Shown here: positions 6,837-14,640 of the stretch, in pieces
Layout of the letters: the number at the start of each line of letters is the position of its first letter
Position numbering within the stretch: position 1 is the stretch's first letter
From: Clostridia bacterium
Lineage (GTDB): Bacteria > Bacillota > Clostridia > Oscillospirales > CAG-272
Direction: 5' to 3'
DNA: 58,074 nucleotides
Assembly: GCA_017403155.1 (NCBI GenBank)
Contig: JAFQOP010000002.1
Coordinates: 1-58,074, forward strand
The notes under the pieces: generated by a model
Databases searched by the model: none
What the model saw: only the letters and a program-made list of their open reading frames with translations
Told to the model about the DNA's origin: nothing
Made by a program: the position numbers and the translations under genes

Positions 6837-8232
6837 ATGACGGGTGTAATTTATGCGAGATATTCCTCGGACAATCAGCGTGAGGAATCGATCGAGTGGC
6901 AGATTCGTGAGAATACTGCTTTTGCCGAGAAGAACGGTATTGTTATCGTTGGGCACTACATAGACAGAGCCGTTTCCGCGAAAACGGACAACCGCCCCGA
7001 GTTTCAGCGTATGATACACGACAGTGCGAAGAAGACCTTTGACGTAGTCATAGTTTGGAAGCTTGACCGCTTTTCGCGTAACCGCTACGACAGTGCGAAA
7101 TACAAGGCTGCTTTGAAGAAGAACAATGTTCGCGTTGTTTCTGCAACAGAGGCAATCTCGGAAGGGGCAGAGGGCATAATTCTTGAGTCCGTGCTTGAGG
7201 GTATGGCAGAATACTATTCAGCCGATCTTGCAGAAAAGGTAACACGGGGTTTAACCGAGAACGCCTTAAAATGCCGTTTTAACGGTGGCAACGGTCTGCC
7301 TTACGGTTATAACCGTTAACGAGGAGAAGCACTTCCAAATTGACCCCTTAAAAGCTCCCATAGTGGCTGAAATCTTTGAGCGTTACGCTCAAGGTGAGTC
7401 AATTACGGAAATTGTACATAGCCTGAACGCGCGAGGACTCAAAACGCAAAAGGGTAAAGCATTTAACCACGGCACACTCAACCGAATGTTTACCAATAAA
7501 TCATATATGGGAGTGTATCACTATAGCGGCATTGAAATTCCGGGCGGTGTACCTGCGATAGTGTCCGAAGATACCTTTAAGGTAGTCGAAAGGCGAATGG
7601 CACAGAACAAGCACGCATCCGCTAAAAACAAGGCGGAAGAAAAGTACGTGCTGACTACCAAGCTTTTCTGTGGAAAGTGCCACAGCATGATGGTTGGAGA
7701 TTCCGCACAAAAGAAAAACGGCAATATCTATCGCTACTACAAATGCGCCAGCGCGAAGAGGCACGAATGCGATAAAAAAGCCGTTCGTAAAGAATGGATT
7801 GAAGAGCTTGTGCTGAATAAGGTTATCAAGGTTCTGTTTGATGACGAAGCTCTCGATAAGATTGCTGACGAAATAGTCGCTCTGCTTGATGAGGACAACA
7901 AGGTAATACCGCTTCTTGAAGCTCAGCTCAAGGAAGTTCGCAAGTCCATCGACAACGTGATGAAGGCTATCAAGGCAGGAATTATCACTCGTTCAATCAA
8001 GGCAAAGCTCGAGGAGCTTGAAGCCGAGGAAGAGCAAATCGAGCTTAATATTTTGAAAGAGCAGACAAGCTCTCCCAAGCTCACGAAAGAACAGATTTTA
8101 TTTGCATTAGACAAATTCCGTAAACTTGACTTAACAATTGAAGCAAATAAAGAGCGTTTGATTGACAGTCTTGTGAAATGCGTTCTACTTTATGACGACA
8201 AGCTTGTAATAACCTTTAATTTCAAAAAATGA
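6837..8232 (+). pseudogene. Large serine recombinase, frameshifted
   Basis: The first 160 residues (6837-7319) carry the resolvase catalytic domain with nucleophile Ser10 in YARYSSDNQ and the LDRFSRN motif. The reading frame then moves by one base near 7311-7314: the text continues in the next frame as VNEEKHFQIDP, the normal continuation. The downstream part holds the recombinase DNA-binding domain, a zinc ribbon (CGKC followed by a second Cys pair, about 7670-7770) and a coiled coil. With one base removed it would be about 464 residues, a usual length for this family. The frameshift is a real inactivation or a sequencing error; programmed shifting seems unlikely, as no slippery run is seen. 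It probably integrated the surrounding element. Confidence 0.85.
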
Positions 8233-8306
8233 GCCTGTAACCGTTCCCACGAGCGAGAAATTTGACGCAATAGAGAAAAGTTCGGATATTGAAGCGTTTG
8301 CTTCAC

Positions 8307-8359
8307 CATGAAACAGAAAGCAGGACACCCTTCGAGGTGTCCTGCTTTCTGTTTTCATG
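8307..8359. repeat. 23-bp-arm palindrome at the element's right end
   Basis: Left arm CATGAAACAGAAAGCAGGAC...ACC (8307-8329) and right arm 8336-8359 are reverse complements apart from one bulged T, with the 6-nt loop CTTCGA. The right arm is part of the 37-nt repeat; the left arm is therefore an inverted copy of it. The left-end copy at 394-430 lacks this extended inverted arm. It may be a recombination site, a bidirectional terminator, or both. Confidence 0.75.
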
Positions 8360-8371
8360 TACCTCGCACAC
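8335..8371 (+). repeat. Right 37-nt direct repeat, candidate attR
   Basis: Identical to 394-430 over 37 nt. It lies 103 nt beyond the recombinase stop codon and just before AT composition returns to the host level. Confidence 0.55.
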
Positions 8372-8388
8372 CCATCGTGCCTCACCGC

Positions 8389-8420
8389 AAAAAAACGGAC
8401 ACCGTTGGTGCCCGTTTTTT
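8389..8420 (-). terminator. Terminator of the macro-TIR gene
   Basis: ACGG.CACC/GGTG.CCGT stem with a 3-nt loop, A-rich on the left and T-rich on the right, so on the minus strand it ends in a T7 tract. It sits 15 nt beyond the stop of the macro-TIR gene. Confidence 0.75.
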
Positions 8421-8434
8421 GTTATGTTTTTACG

Positions 8435-9478
8435 TTAATTAAGCTCTTTTACTATCGAGTCAACGAACTCCTCGAGCCTCTGCTCGATGGGAGGGATATG
8501 CGCGTCCATCCAGTGCTGACGGGAGAGATAGTAGCTGAAGGCGGGGGCGAGGTCGGCGGTGTCGATACGCAGGGGCTTGAACTTGATGTCGTTCGGCAGG
8601 CGCTTGAAGGCCAGGTCAATCTCGTTCAGCACGTGCTCGGAGAGCATACACTCACGGCTCAGTATTACTATAAAGTGAGTTGCCTTTTCTATCGCCTCCG
8701 CTATCGCGGTGGCATATGCACCCTCTACGTTTCGGGGTGCGTACCACACGCGCATACCGCGCGACTCGAGCTTAAAGCAGAGGTTGTCCGCTACGTTGCG
8801 GTTGGGCGTGGTGTAGCTTATGAAGGCAAGGGGTGTACGCGCGGACTTCTTCGGCTCGCTTGCCTCGAGGAAGAGAGCATAGGAGCTCTCTATCGCGCTG
8901 ACAAAGGCTTTTGCCTTTTTCTCACTATATTCGATGAAATACATATTTTTCACACTCTCGTTGCGCTTGAGGAATGCTACGCACTCGTTGATAAGCGGTG
9001 TGATTATTAGATTCTCCGACAGCTGCTGCTGACCCGTGCCAAGGAGGGGAAGCGCGACGTTGTCCATCTTAACCCCCGAGGCGGAGGCGATATCAAGCAG
9101 ATGGAAGTACGCCCTGATAGAGGATAGAAGAGCCTCCTCGTCAATCGAGTAGAAGCTGCGGCTGTCGAGCTTGTATCTGCTCTCTATGCATCCGATGCGG
9201 CGTATCATAGAGGTGCCCTGCTCTATCTTTTCGGAGAGCCAGACGTTGCTCGTCCTTCTTAAATCTATATACGGCTCCTCGGCAAGCTGCTCCACGCTGA
9301 TGCCAATTTTGGCAAGAGCGCCGTACAAGGAGCCGGGAGTTGGATTGTATCCGCCGGGAAAGGCGGAGGTTGTCAGCACGTCTATCGGCAGCTCAACCCT
9401 TGTAATATCCTCACATATAACCGAAAGCGACTTCTTTCCGTAGGCTGTGGAAAGCTCTATATTAAAAAGCTCGTTCAT
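8435..9478 (-). CDS. Macro-domain / TIR-domain fusion protein, candidate NADase defence protein
   Basis: 347 residues from the ATG at 9478 (GAGG just upstream; an ATG four codons earlier fits less well). Numbering from that earlier ATG: residues about 25-200 look like a macro domain (VLTTSAFPGGYNPTPGSL, then VALPLLGTGQQQ and a FIEYSEKKAKAF end), the ADP-ribose-binding fold. Residues 221-330 are a TIR domain (LAFISYTTPN, RVWYAPRNV, FIVILSRECMLSEHVLNEIDLAF) with the likely catalytic Glu290 present. Bacterial TIR domains cleave NAD+ or make ADP-ribose-type signals, and macro domains bind such molecules; in type II Thoeris separate TIR and macro proteins work as signal maker and receptor. I infer a single-chain immune or stress protein. 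It is monocistronic, beside the integrative element. Confidence 0.8.
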   Translation of the reverse strand: MNELFNIELSTAYGKKSLSVICEDITRVELPIDVLTTSAFPGGYNPTPGSLYGALAKIGISVEQLAEEPYIDLRRTSNVWLSEKIEQGTSMIRRIGCIESRYKLDSRSFYSIDEEALLSSIRAYFHLLDIASASGVKMDNVALPLLGTGQQQLSENLIITPLINECVAFLKRNESVKNMYFIEYSEKKAKAFVSAIESSYALFLEASEPKKSARTPLAFISYTTPNRNVADNLCFKLESRGMRVWYAPRNVEGAYATAIAEAIEKATHFIVILSRECMLSEHVLNEIDLAFKRLPNDIKFKPLRIDTADLAPAFSYYLSRQHWMDAHIPPIEQRLEEFVDSIVKELN

Positions 9479-9509
9479 CTCATTCCTCACTTCTGATGTT
9501 TCTGTATTT

Positions 9510-9539
9510 AGAATAACATAAAGGAAGCGATTTTGTCAA
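9510..9539 (-). promoter_or_regulatory. Promoter of the macro-TIR gene
   Basis: Minus-strand -35 TTGACA (9534-9539), 18-nt spacer, -10 TATTCT (9510-9515), about 32 nt upstream of the start codon. No operator-like repeat was noticed, so low constitutive expression is plausible. Confidence 0.5.
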
Positions 9540-9616
9540 TACGGCGCTACCGCGCATTTTTTCTCCTCCGCTGTTTACAAAACGAAAAAAAGCGGGGCAA
9601 CTAAACCACCGGTATA

Positions 9617-9645
9617 TTGACATTCATCCGTATGTGTGGTATTCT
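9617..9645 (+). promoter_or_regulatory. Promoter of the acetyltransferase / ABC exporter operon
   Basis: -35 TTGACA (9617-9622), 17-nt spacer, -10 TATTCT (9640-9645), 20 nt before the start codon at 9666. Confidence 0.55.
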
Positions 9646-9665
9646 TGAGTCGAGGTGATTATCTT

Positions 9666-10283
9666 ATGAAAGATGAAAAAGAAAAGCTGCATACGGGCGA
9701 ACTGTATCTGCCGACGGACAAGGCGATATTTGACCGTCAGCTTGCATTGCTCGATAAATTGCACCAATACAACTCAACCAGACCGTCCGACCTTGAGCGC
9801 CGCACGTCGCTGCTTAAGGAGATGTTTGCCGAATTCGGAGAGGGCAGCTATGTAGAAATCCCCTTTCACGCAAACTTCGGCGGTGCACACTGCCACTTCG
9901 GCAAATATGTATATGCCAACTTCAATCTTACCTGCGTCGACGACACACACATCTACGTGGGAGACTATACGATGATCGGTCCGGGTGTCATCCTCGCTAC
10001 GGCATCCCACCCGATACTCCCCGAGCTTCGCGAAAAGGGTTATCAGTATAATATGCCCATCCATATCGGCCGCGGCTGCTGGCTGGGCGCAGGTGTGATA
10101 GTAATGCCGGGTGTGAAGGTGGGCGACGGCACGGTTATAGGTGCGGGGAGCGTGGTTACCCACGATATTCCCGCAGGAGTGGTCGCAGTGGGCACCCCGT
10201 GTCGCGTTTTGCGCGAGATTGGAGAGCGAGACCGCGAGTTCTACTTTAAGGACAAACGGATAAATTACGATGAAATTATATAA
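9666..10283 (+). CDS. Sugar O-acetyltransferase (maltose/galactoside type)
   Basis: 205 residues of the left-handed beta-helix (hexapeptide) acetyltransferase family, Maa/LacA type. The N-terminal MAC helical region (about 8-60) is followed by hexapeptide repeats; the catalytic His is in ATASHPI and the acetyl-CoA loop is WLGAGVIVMPGVKVGDGTVIGAGSVV. It transfers acetyl from acetyl-CoA to a sugar hydroxyl in the cytoplasm; the physiological sugar is uncertain in this family. The ATG at 9666 has GAGGTG upstream. It is the first gene of an apparent operon with the ABC exporter, 11 nt downstream. Confidence 0.88.
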   Translation: MKDEKEKLHTGELYLPTDKAIFDRQLALLDKLHQYNSTRPSDLERRTSLLKEMFAEFGEGSYVEIPFHANFGGAHCHFGKYVYANFNLTCVDDTHIYVGDYTMIGPGVILATASHPILPELREKGYQYNMPIHIGRGCWLGAGVIVMPGVKVGDGTVIGAGSVVTHDIPAGVVAVGTPCRVLREIGERDREFYFKDKRINYDEII

Positions 10284-10294
10284 AGGAGATAATA

Positions 10295-11218
10295 ATGGAA
10301 TACGTGCTGCAAACCCATGAGCTGACGAAGAAATACGGCTCGCAGACGGTGCTTGACAAGGTAAATATAAATATCGGGCGCGGTGATATCTACGGTTTTG
10401 TCGGAGAGAACGGCTCGGGCAAAACGACGGTCATCCGACTCATCTCGGGTCTGATATTTGAAAACAGTGGCTCGCTTGAGCTGTTTGGCACCTCAAACAA
10501 GGACCCCCGAATAAGCAAGGCGCGAAGAAAGCTCGGTGCCATAGTTGAGAGCCCCTCGATATATCACAATATGTCCGCCTACGACAACCTGAAGCTCCAG
10601 GGCGAGCTTATCGGCGGCGTGACGGACGAGACAATAAAGGAAACGCTCTCTGAGGTAGGTCTCGGGCATCTTTTTACCGATAAGAAGGCGGCAGGCAACT
10701 TTTCTCTCGGCATGCGCCAGAGGCTGGGCATCGCTATGGCGCTGCTCGGTGAACCCGAGCTTCTCCTGCTTGACGAGCCGATGAACGGGCTCGACCCCGC
10801 AGGCATCGTGGAGATACGCGAGCTTATCCTCAAGCTCAACCGCGAGCGCGGCATTACCTTCCTCATCTCCTCACACATCCTCACGGAGCTTTCACTTGTG
10901 GCAACGAAGTACGGTATAATCTCAAAGGGCAAAATAGTAAGAGAGATAAGCGCCGAGGAGCTTCGCCGCGAGTGCCGCAGGACGACCGCGATACACACCT
11001 CCGACAGAGACGCACTCCTCGCCCTGCTCCCCACCCTCCTGCCCGAGGAGGATATTGCGCCCACCGCAGACGGCGCGCGCATATACGGTGAGACAAGGCT
11101 GAACAGCCTATTTTCTGCTATTATTGATGCAGGAATAGAGATAACCTCGGTGAACTGCACCGAAGCAAGCATCGAGGACTTTTATCTCAAGACGGTAGGA
11201 GGAAGAGCAAATGCGTAG
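10295..11218 (+). CDS. ABC transporter ATP-binding protein, BcrA type
   Basis: 307 residues. Walker A GENGSGKTT (about 37-45), signature FSLGMRQRLG, Walker B ELLLLDEP and an SSH switch histidine are all present. The C-terminal extension of about 90 residues is typical of BcrA/NosF-like exporters that work with a separate permease. AAAGGAGA precedes the ATG. It overlaps the permease gene by 8 nt. The likely role is export of, or self-protection against, an antimicrobial peptide or lipid-linked compound; the substrate is not evident. Confidence 0.9.
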   Translation: MEYVLQTHELTKKYGSQTVLDKVNINIGRGDIYGFVGENGSGKTTVIRLISGLIFENSGSLELFGTSNKDPRISKARRKLGAIVESPSIYHNMSAYDNLKLQGELIGGVTDETIKETLSEVGLGHLFTDKKAAGNFSLGMRQRLGIAMALLGEPELLLLDEPMNGLDPAGIVEIRELILKLNRERGITFLISSHILTELSLVATKYGIISKGKIVREISAEELRRECRRTTAIHTSDRDALLALLPTLLPEEDIAPTADGARIYGETRLNSLFSAIIDAGIEITSVNCTEASIEDFYLKTVGGRANA

Positions 11219-12029
11219 TCTTATCAAAATCGACCTTGTCCGCATATTCAAGGATAAGCTCTTTCTTATCGCGACAATTATTACAGGCGCCTTTTCAGTA
11301 TTTACTCCCCTTTTATATAAGCTCCTCTTCTCCTTGCTGGATACAGATGGAATAGAGGGCGCCGGCAGCAGTATGTTTACCCCCTCCGCCAGGGATATGT
11401 TCTTTACCTCATTTACCCCCGGAAACAACCTCGGTCTTATCGTACCGATATTCGTAACTATAATTCTGTGCAAGGACTTCAGCTGGGGCACGGTGCGCAA
11501 CAAGCTGATAAGCGGCAAGAGAAGATGGGAGGTATTCCTCTCCACCTTTATAAGCTGCTCTGTCACTATGTGCGCATTTATGCTCACCCACGCGCTGCTC
11601 TCGCTTGCAGTGTCGCTCATTTTCTTCGATTACGGTGTTGCATTCAACCTAGCAGAGCTTGGCTACATGCTTCTCTCGACGCTCCTCGAGCTGCTGGTCT
11701 ACGTTCTCATCTCGGCACTCATCTCCTTCTTCTCCGTGCTGACACGGAAGGCCGGAGTTGCGGTGGTGCTTTACTTCGCAATGAATTTCTTCTTCTCTAT
11801 CGTCGGCAGCATCACTATGATAGTCTCGAGCCTTCTCTCCGAGGCAGACGCGGCATACGCGATAGTCACCTTTCTCGACAGGGCGAATATATTCACCTCG
11901 AGCGTTATAGGAGGCGGTGTGAGCTACTCTCTCTCCGACATTCTATACGTCCTTGTGCCGACCCTTGTCGGCTCGGCTCTGCTCGTCCTGCTGGGCATCA
12001 AGCTCTTTTCAAAAAAGGATCTGAAATAA
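11211..12029 (+). CDS. ABC-2 family permease subunit
   Basis: 272 residues, six predicted membrane helices, the first near residues 17-38 and the last near 245-265, in the ABC-2 membrane family. Overlap with the ATPase gene shows it is the transporter partner. Similar two-gene units in Bacillota confer resistance to bacitracin- or lantibiotic-like peptides, but also serve other export roles. A terminator follows. Confidence 0.82.
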   Translation: MRSLIKIDLVRIFKDKLFLIATIITGAFSVFTPLLYKLLFSLLDTDGIEGAGSSMFTPSARDMFFTSFTPGNNLGLIVPIFVTIILCKDFSWGTVRNKLISGKRRWEVFLSTFISCSVTMCAFMLTHALLSLAVSLIFFDYGVAFNLAELGYMLLSTLLELLVYVLISALISFFSVLTRKAGVAVVLYFAMNFFFSIVGSITMIVSSLLSEADAAYAIVTFLDRANIFTSSVIGGGVSYSLSDILYVLVPTLVGSALLVLLGIKLFSKKDLK

Positions 12030-12034
12030 ACATA

Positions 12035-12061
12035 GAAAAAAGCACCTTGCGGTGCTTTTTT
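12035..12061. terminator. Bidirectional terminator between converging genes
   Basis: AAAAAAGCACC-TTGC-GGTGCTTTTTT: A-run, 11-bp arms, T-run. It serves the ABC operon on the plus strand and the polysaccharide cluster on the minus strand. Confidence 0.9.
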
Positions 12062-12063
12062 CT

Positions 12064-13485
12064 TTACTCTGCCCCCTCTCTGTGAATAAGAGCCAGAGCT
12101 ATAACTGAATACATCATTGTATAAAAATCGAATATGAAATTATCAAGCAGACTCGAGAGAAGAATGACGAGTATGCCGACAAATAGAATCGACTTACCGA
12201 GGGTCGGTTTTTTTAACACGGGTATAATGCTGAGCACTCTGTACACACCGTAGGCAAGGAGCCCGACAGTGCCAAGCGCGCTCATAAGTTCAAGCGGCGT
12301 GCAGTGCGCCATGGCAGGCCAGGGCCCCATCGGTGCATACTGATACGGCAGAGAAATTATACCCTCGAAGCCTCCGAAGCCAACACCGAATACGGGATAG
12401 GCAAGGAAGTTTTCTATCGCAATGCTCGCATGCTCGCGCCTGCCGTTGTCATCAAGGAAGGAGGAGAGCAGCTCGGGGATTTTGTCGAAGGCGAGGACAA
12501 AAATTCCGAGCGCGCCCACAGCGCCGATGACGCAAAGGACTCGGTAGAAGAGTCTGTGTCCTGACTTGAATGCCGCAATTATGACACAGGCCGCGTATGC
12601 CAGAGTGGCAAAGACCTGCGCGTTTCGCGACATGGTGAGCACGGCAAAAACCCACGTCAGGGTCGCTATAGCGAAATAAATCCAGGAATACCTCCCGCCC
12701 GTCATAGCTCCGTAGAATATAGCAGGGATAAGCATCGCCAAAGATATACCGACGAGCGTCCATACTCCAAATCCGAGCATTATCGCAGTTTTGTTCACCG
12801 TGCCGCCTGCAAAAACAACGTCGGGGTGGCGTATAAACAGAGCAATCAGCTGCAGGATAATAACACCAGCGGCAAGGGCGCTGACGTATGAAAAATAGCT
12901 GATAAGCTCACCCCGTGTCTCATTTTCCGAGTGACCGTAGGCAAAAAGCACGAACACGAAAAGAAAAGCGAGGGTCTGAAGCGCGGCGATAAGAATGCCG
13001 TCCCCCCAGGTGGGAGAAAAGGCTCCGCCGAGAAAGAAGGTCACGCACAGTACAACCGTAGAGAGAAGCATTTTGTCCTTCGGGAGGCTTATGCGCAAAT
13101 AGCACCTGCGCCTTATGAAGAACACGACGCAGCCGATGAGCATCAGCGATATCGTCACGGCAATAAGGGTTATGCGCCAGGGAACAAAGAGATAACCTGC
13201 GTCACCGTCTCCGTATTGGTTATTCACAACCTCGGAGGGAGAATGCTTCAGCGACATCTGATAGAGAAAGGTGATAAAGGTCACCGTCATCGGGCGGACG
13301 CTGTCTACGAGCAGGGTGCAAACGATGAAGGTCAGCGCCAGAAGAAGCATAGTGTATAGCTCTATTCCAAAAAGTGCACCGATAAGAACGGTAAGTGCCA
13401 CACACGCGGGGTATATCCGTCCCTCAAAGAAGGCGCGCAGCCCCTTTGCAATTCCTACAAAATCAACCCTCGCCTTCACAGCCAA
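12064..13485 (-). CDS. O-antigen-ligase-like (Wzy_C) membrane protein
   Basis: 473 residues, about 12 membrane helices. Family marks are MSRNAQVFATLAY and the large external loop with HCTPLELMSALGTVGLLAYGVY near the C-terminus, as in Wzy_C/WaaL-type ligases and polymerases. In a Gram-positive this would polymerise or ligate an undecaprenyl-linked surface polysaccharide. The start is a non-ATG: TTG at 13485 (GGAGG 3 bases upstream) or GTG at 13479 (9 bases); both are possible. It overlaps the glycosyltransferase gene by 23 nt, so the operon is tightly coupled. Confidence 0.78.
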   Translation of the reverse strand: MAVKARVDFVGIAKGLRAFFEGRIYPACVALTVLIGALFGIELYTMLLLALTFIVCTLLVDSVRPMTVTFITFLYQMSLKHSPSEVVNNQYGDGDAGYLFVPWRITLIAVTISLMLIGCVVFFIRRRCYLRISLPKDKMLLSTVVLCVTFFLGGAFSPTWGDGILIAALQTLAFLFVFVLFAYGHSENETRGELISYFSYVSALAAGVIILQLIALFIRHPDVVFAGGTVNKTAIMLGFGVWTLVGISLAMLIPAIFYGAMTGGRYSWIYFAIATLTWVFAVLTMSRNAQVFATLAYAACVIIAAFKSGHRLFYRVLCVIGAVGALGIFVLAFDKIPELLSSFLDDNGRREHASIAIENFLAYPVFGVGFGGFEGIISLPYQYAPMGPWPAMAHCTPLELMSALGTVGLLAYGVYRVLSIIPVLKKPTLGKSILFVGILVILLSSLLDNFIFDFYTMMYSVIALALIHREGAE

Positions 13486-14548
13486 GTGCCTCCTTTATAT
13501 CGGCATAGGTGCGCGGAAATACGTTGTCGAAGGTGTATTTGCTGTATACCTCGTGCATTGCCTCGCACGATACGGTGAGCTCACCCGAATGTATGCCCTT
13601 TATGAGAGAAGCGAGCTTCTCCACGTCCCCGAGGGGATAGAGATAGCCGTTTATTCCTTCGCTGATAAGGTCGTCGTGCCCCTTGACGCAGGAGGCTACA
13701 ACGGGCGTATCCGTGCCCATAGCCTCAATGAGATTAAAGGGCATTCCCTCAATTTTTGACGCGCTGACGTAAAGGTCGGAGGCACGAATAAAGTCACACG
13801 GGTTAGCTCTTACTCCTGCAAAGAGCACTCTGTCGGACACACCGAGCTCCTCCGCAAGAGCGGCATACTCCTCCATCTTATCACCCCCACCTACAAGGCA
13901 AAGGGTGACGGTGGGGATATCCTCACTCACAAAGGCTAGAGCTCTTATAAGCTCGCACTGATTCTTTCTGCCGCTGATCTCACCGACGAAGGTGAGAAGG
14001 TAGGCGTCGGCAACACCGAGCTCTGTCCTTATCTCATCGCGCCCAATTGCAGTGGGGGGACATTTTGCTCCCATACCCAGCGTCATAACAGCGCCCTCAC
14101 GGGAAAGATTGTTTTCCTGACAGATTTTGTAATCCTCCTCATTCATAACGAGGATCTTATCCGTCTTTTTTCTTAATATCCACTCGCAGAATCGGAGAAT
14201 TTTGTCCTTCAGTCCACCACCGCGGCGGAAAAGATAGCCGTGGGCTATATTTATGCACCTCGGTCTGTTTTTTCTCGGCATGGCAAGCCTGATATGGAAT
14301 GCGGCGAGGGTAGTGTTCAGAATCACCGCGTCGAAATGCTCTTTTCTAAAAATCTCGCGTATCATCCTGCGGCAGCGTGTGTTCTTGGACGAGAGGAGCT
14401 TTTTCTCGAAGGGAATGTTAAAGTCCGCCTCCTCTCCCCGTGCCATAACGAGCACCTCGTGCCCCTCGCTGCGCAGAGCCTCTATATATGGAAGGTGGAA
14501 GTTCTTTATATGTGAATAGGTTGATGCAGTATAGAGAATTTTACTCAT
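13463..14548 (-). CDS. Glycosyltransferase family 4 (GT-B fold)
   Basis: 361 residues. The N-terminal domain starts ILYTASTYSHIKNFHLPYIEA, and the C-terminal GT1/GT4 domain has VGGGDKMEEY, VLFAGVRANPCDFI and the EGMPFNLIEAMG motif with the E-x7-E pair. It probably adds a sugar from a nucleotide donor to a lipid-linked intermediate at the inner membrane face. AGGAGG precedes the ATG. It sits between the priming transferase and the polymerase/ligase-like gene, consistent with a short surface-glycan pathway. Confidence 0.85.
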   Translation of the reverse strand: MSKILYTASTYSHIKNFHLPYIEALRSEGHEVLVMARGEEADFNIPFEKKLLSSKNTRCRRMIREIFRKEHFDAVILNTTLAAFHIRLAMPRKNRPRCINIAHGYLFRRGGGLKDKILRFCEWILRKKTDKILVMNEEDYKICQENNLSREGAVMTLGMGAKCPPTAIGRDEIRTELGVADAYLLTFVGEISGRKNQCELIRALAFVSEDIPTVTLCLVGGGDKMEEYAALAEELGVSDRVLFAGVRANPCDFIRASDLYVSASKIEGMPFNLIEAMGTDTPVVASCVKGHDDLISEGINGYLYPLGDVEKLASLIKGIHSGELTVSCEAMHEVYSKYTFDNVFPRTYADIKEALGCEGEG

Positions 14549-14596
14549 ATTTTCCTCCTAATCTTCAGGTCGGAACGGTGGTATCGATAGACGTAA

Positions 14597-14631
14597 CACC
14601 CGTGTGTTTTGAGAAAAACGTTACACGGGTG
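14597..14631 (-). other. Intercistronic hairpin in the polysaccharide operon
   Basis: CACCCGTGT/ACACGGGTG 9-bp stem with a 17-nt loop between the sugar transferase stop and the glycosyltransferase ribosome site. No T-run follows on the minus strand, so it is more likely an RNA processing or stability element than a terminator. Confidence 0.45.
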
Positions 14632-14640
14632 CCATTCTAC

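Larger units (their letters stand above)
394..8371. mobile_element. Putative small integrative element with serine recombinase
   Basis: Seen: the span is AT-richer than the rest of the window, carries a large serine recombinase gene near its right end, and is bracketed by a 37-nt perfect direct repeat (394-430 and 8335-8371). Genes inside are accessory: a Panacea pair, a LexA-like repressor with SOS box, an XRE regulator and small unknowns, arranged as two arms diverging from about 4786-5035. Known: large serine recombinases often sit beside one attachment site of their element. Inferred: the repeats may mark attL/attR. Caution: the repeat belongs to a family with more copies just to the left, so these ends could be coincidental. 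No conjugation, replication or capsid gene is visible. Confidence 0.5.
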
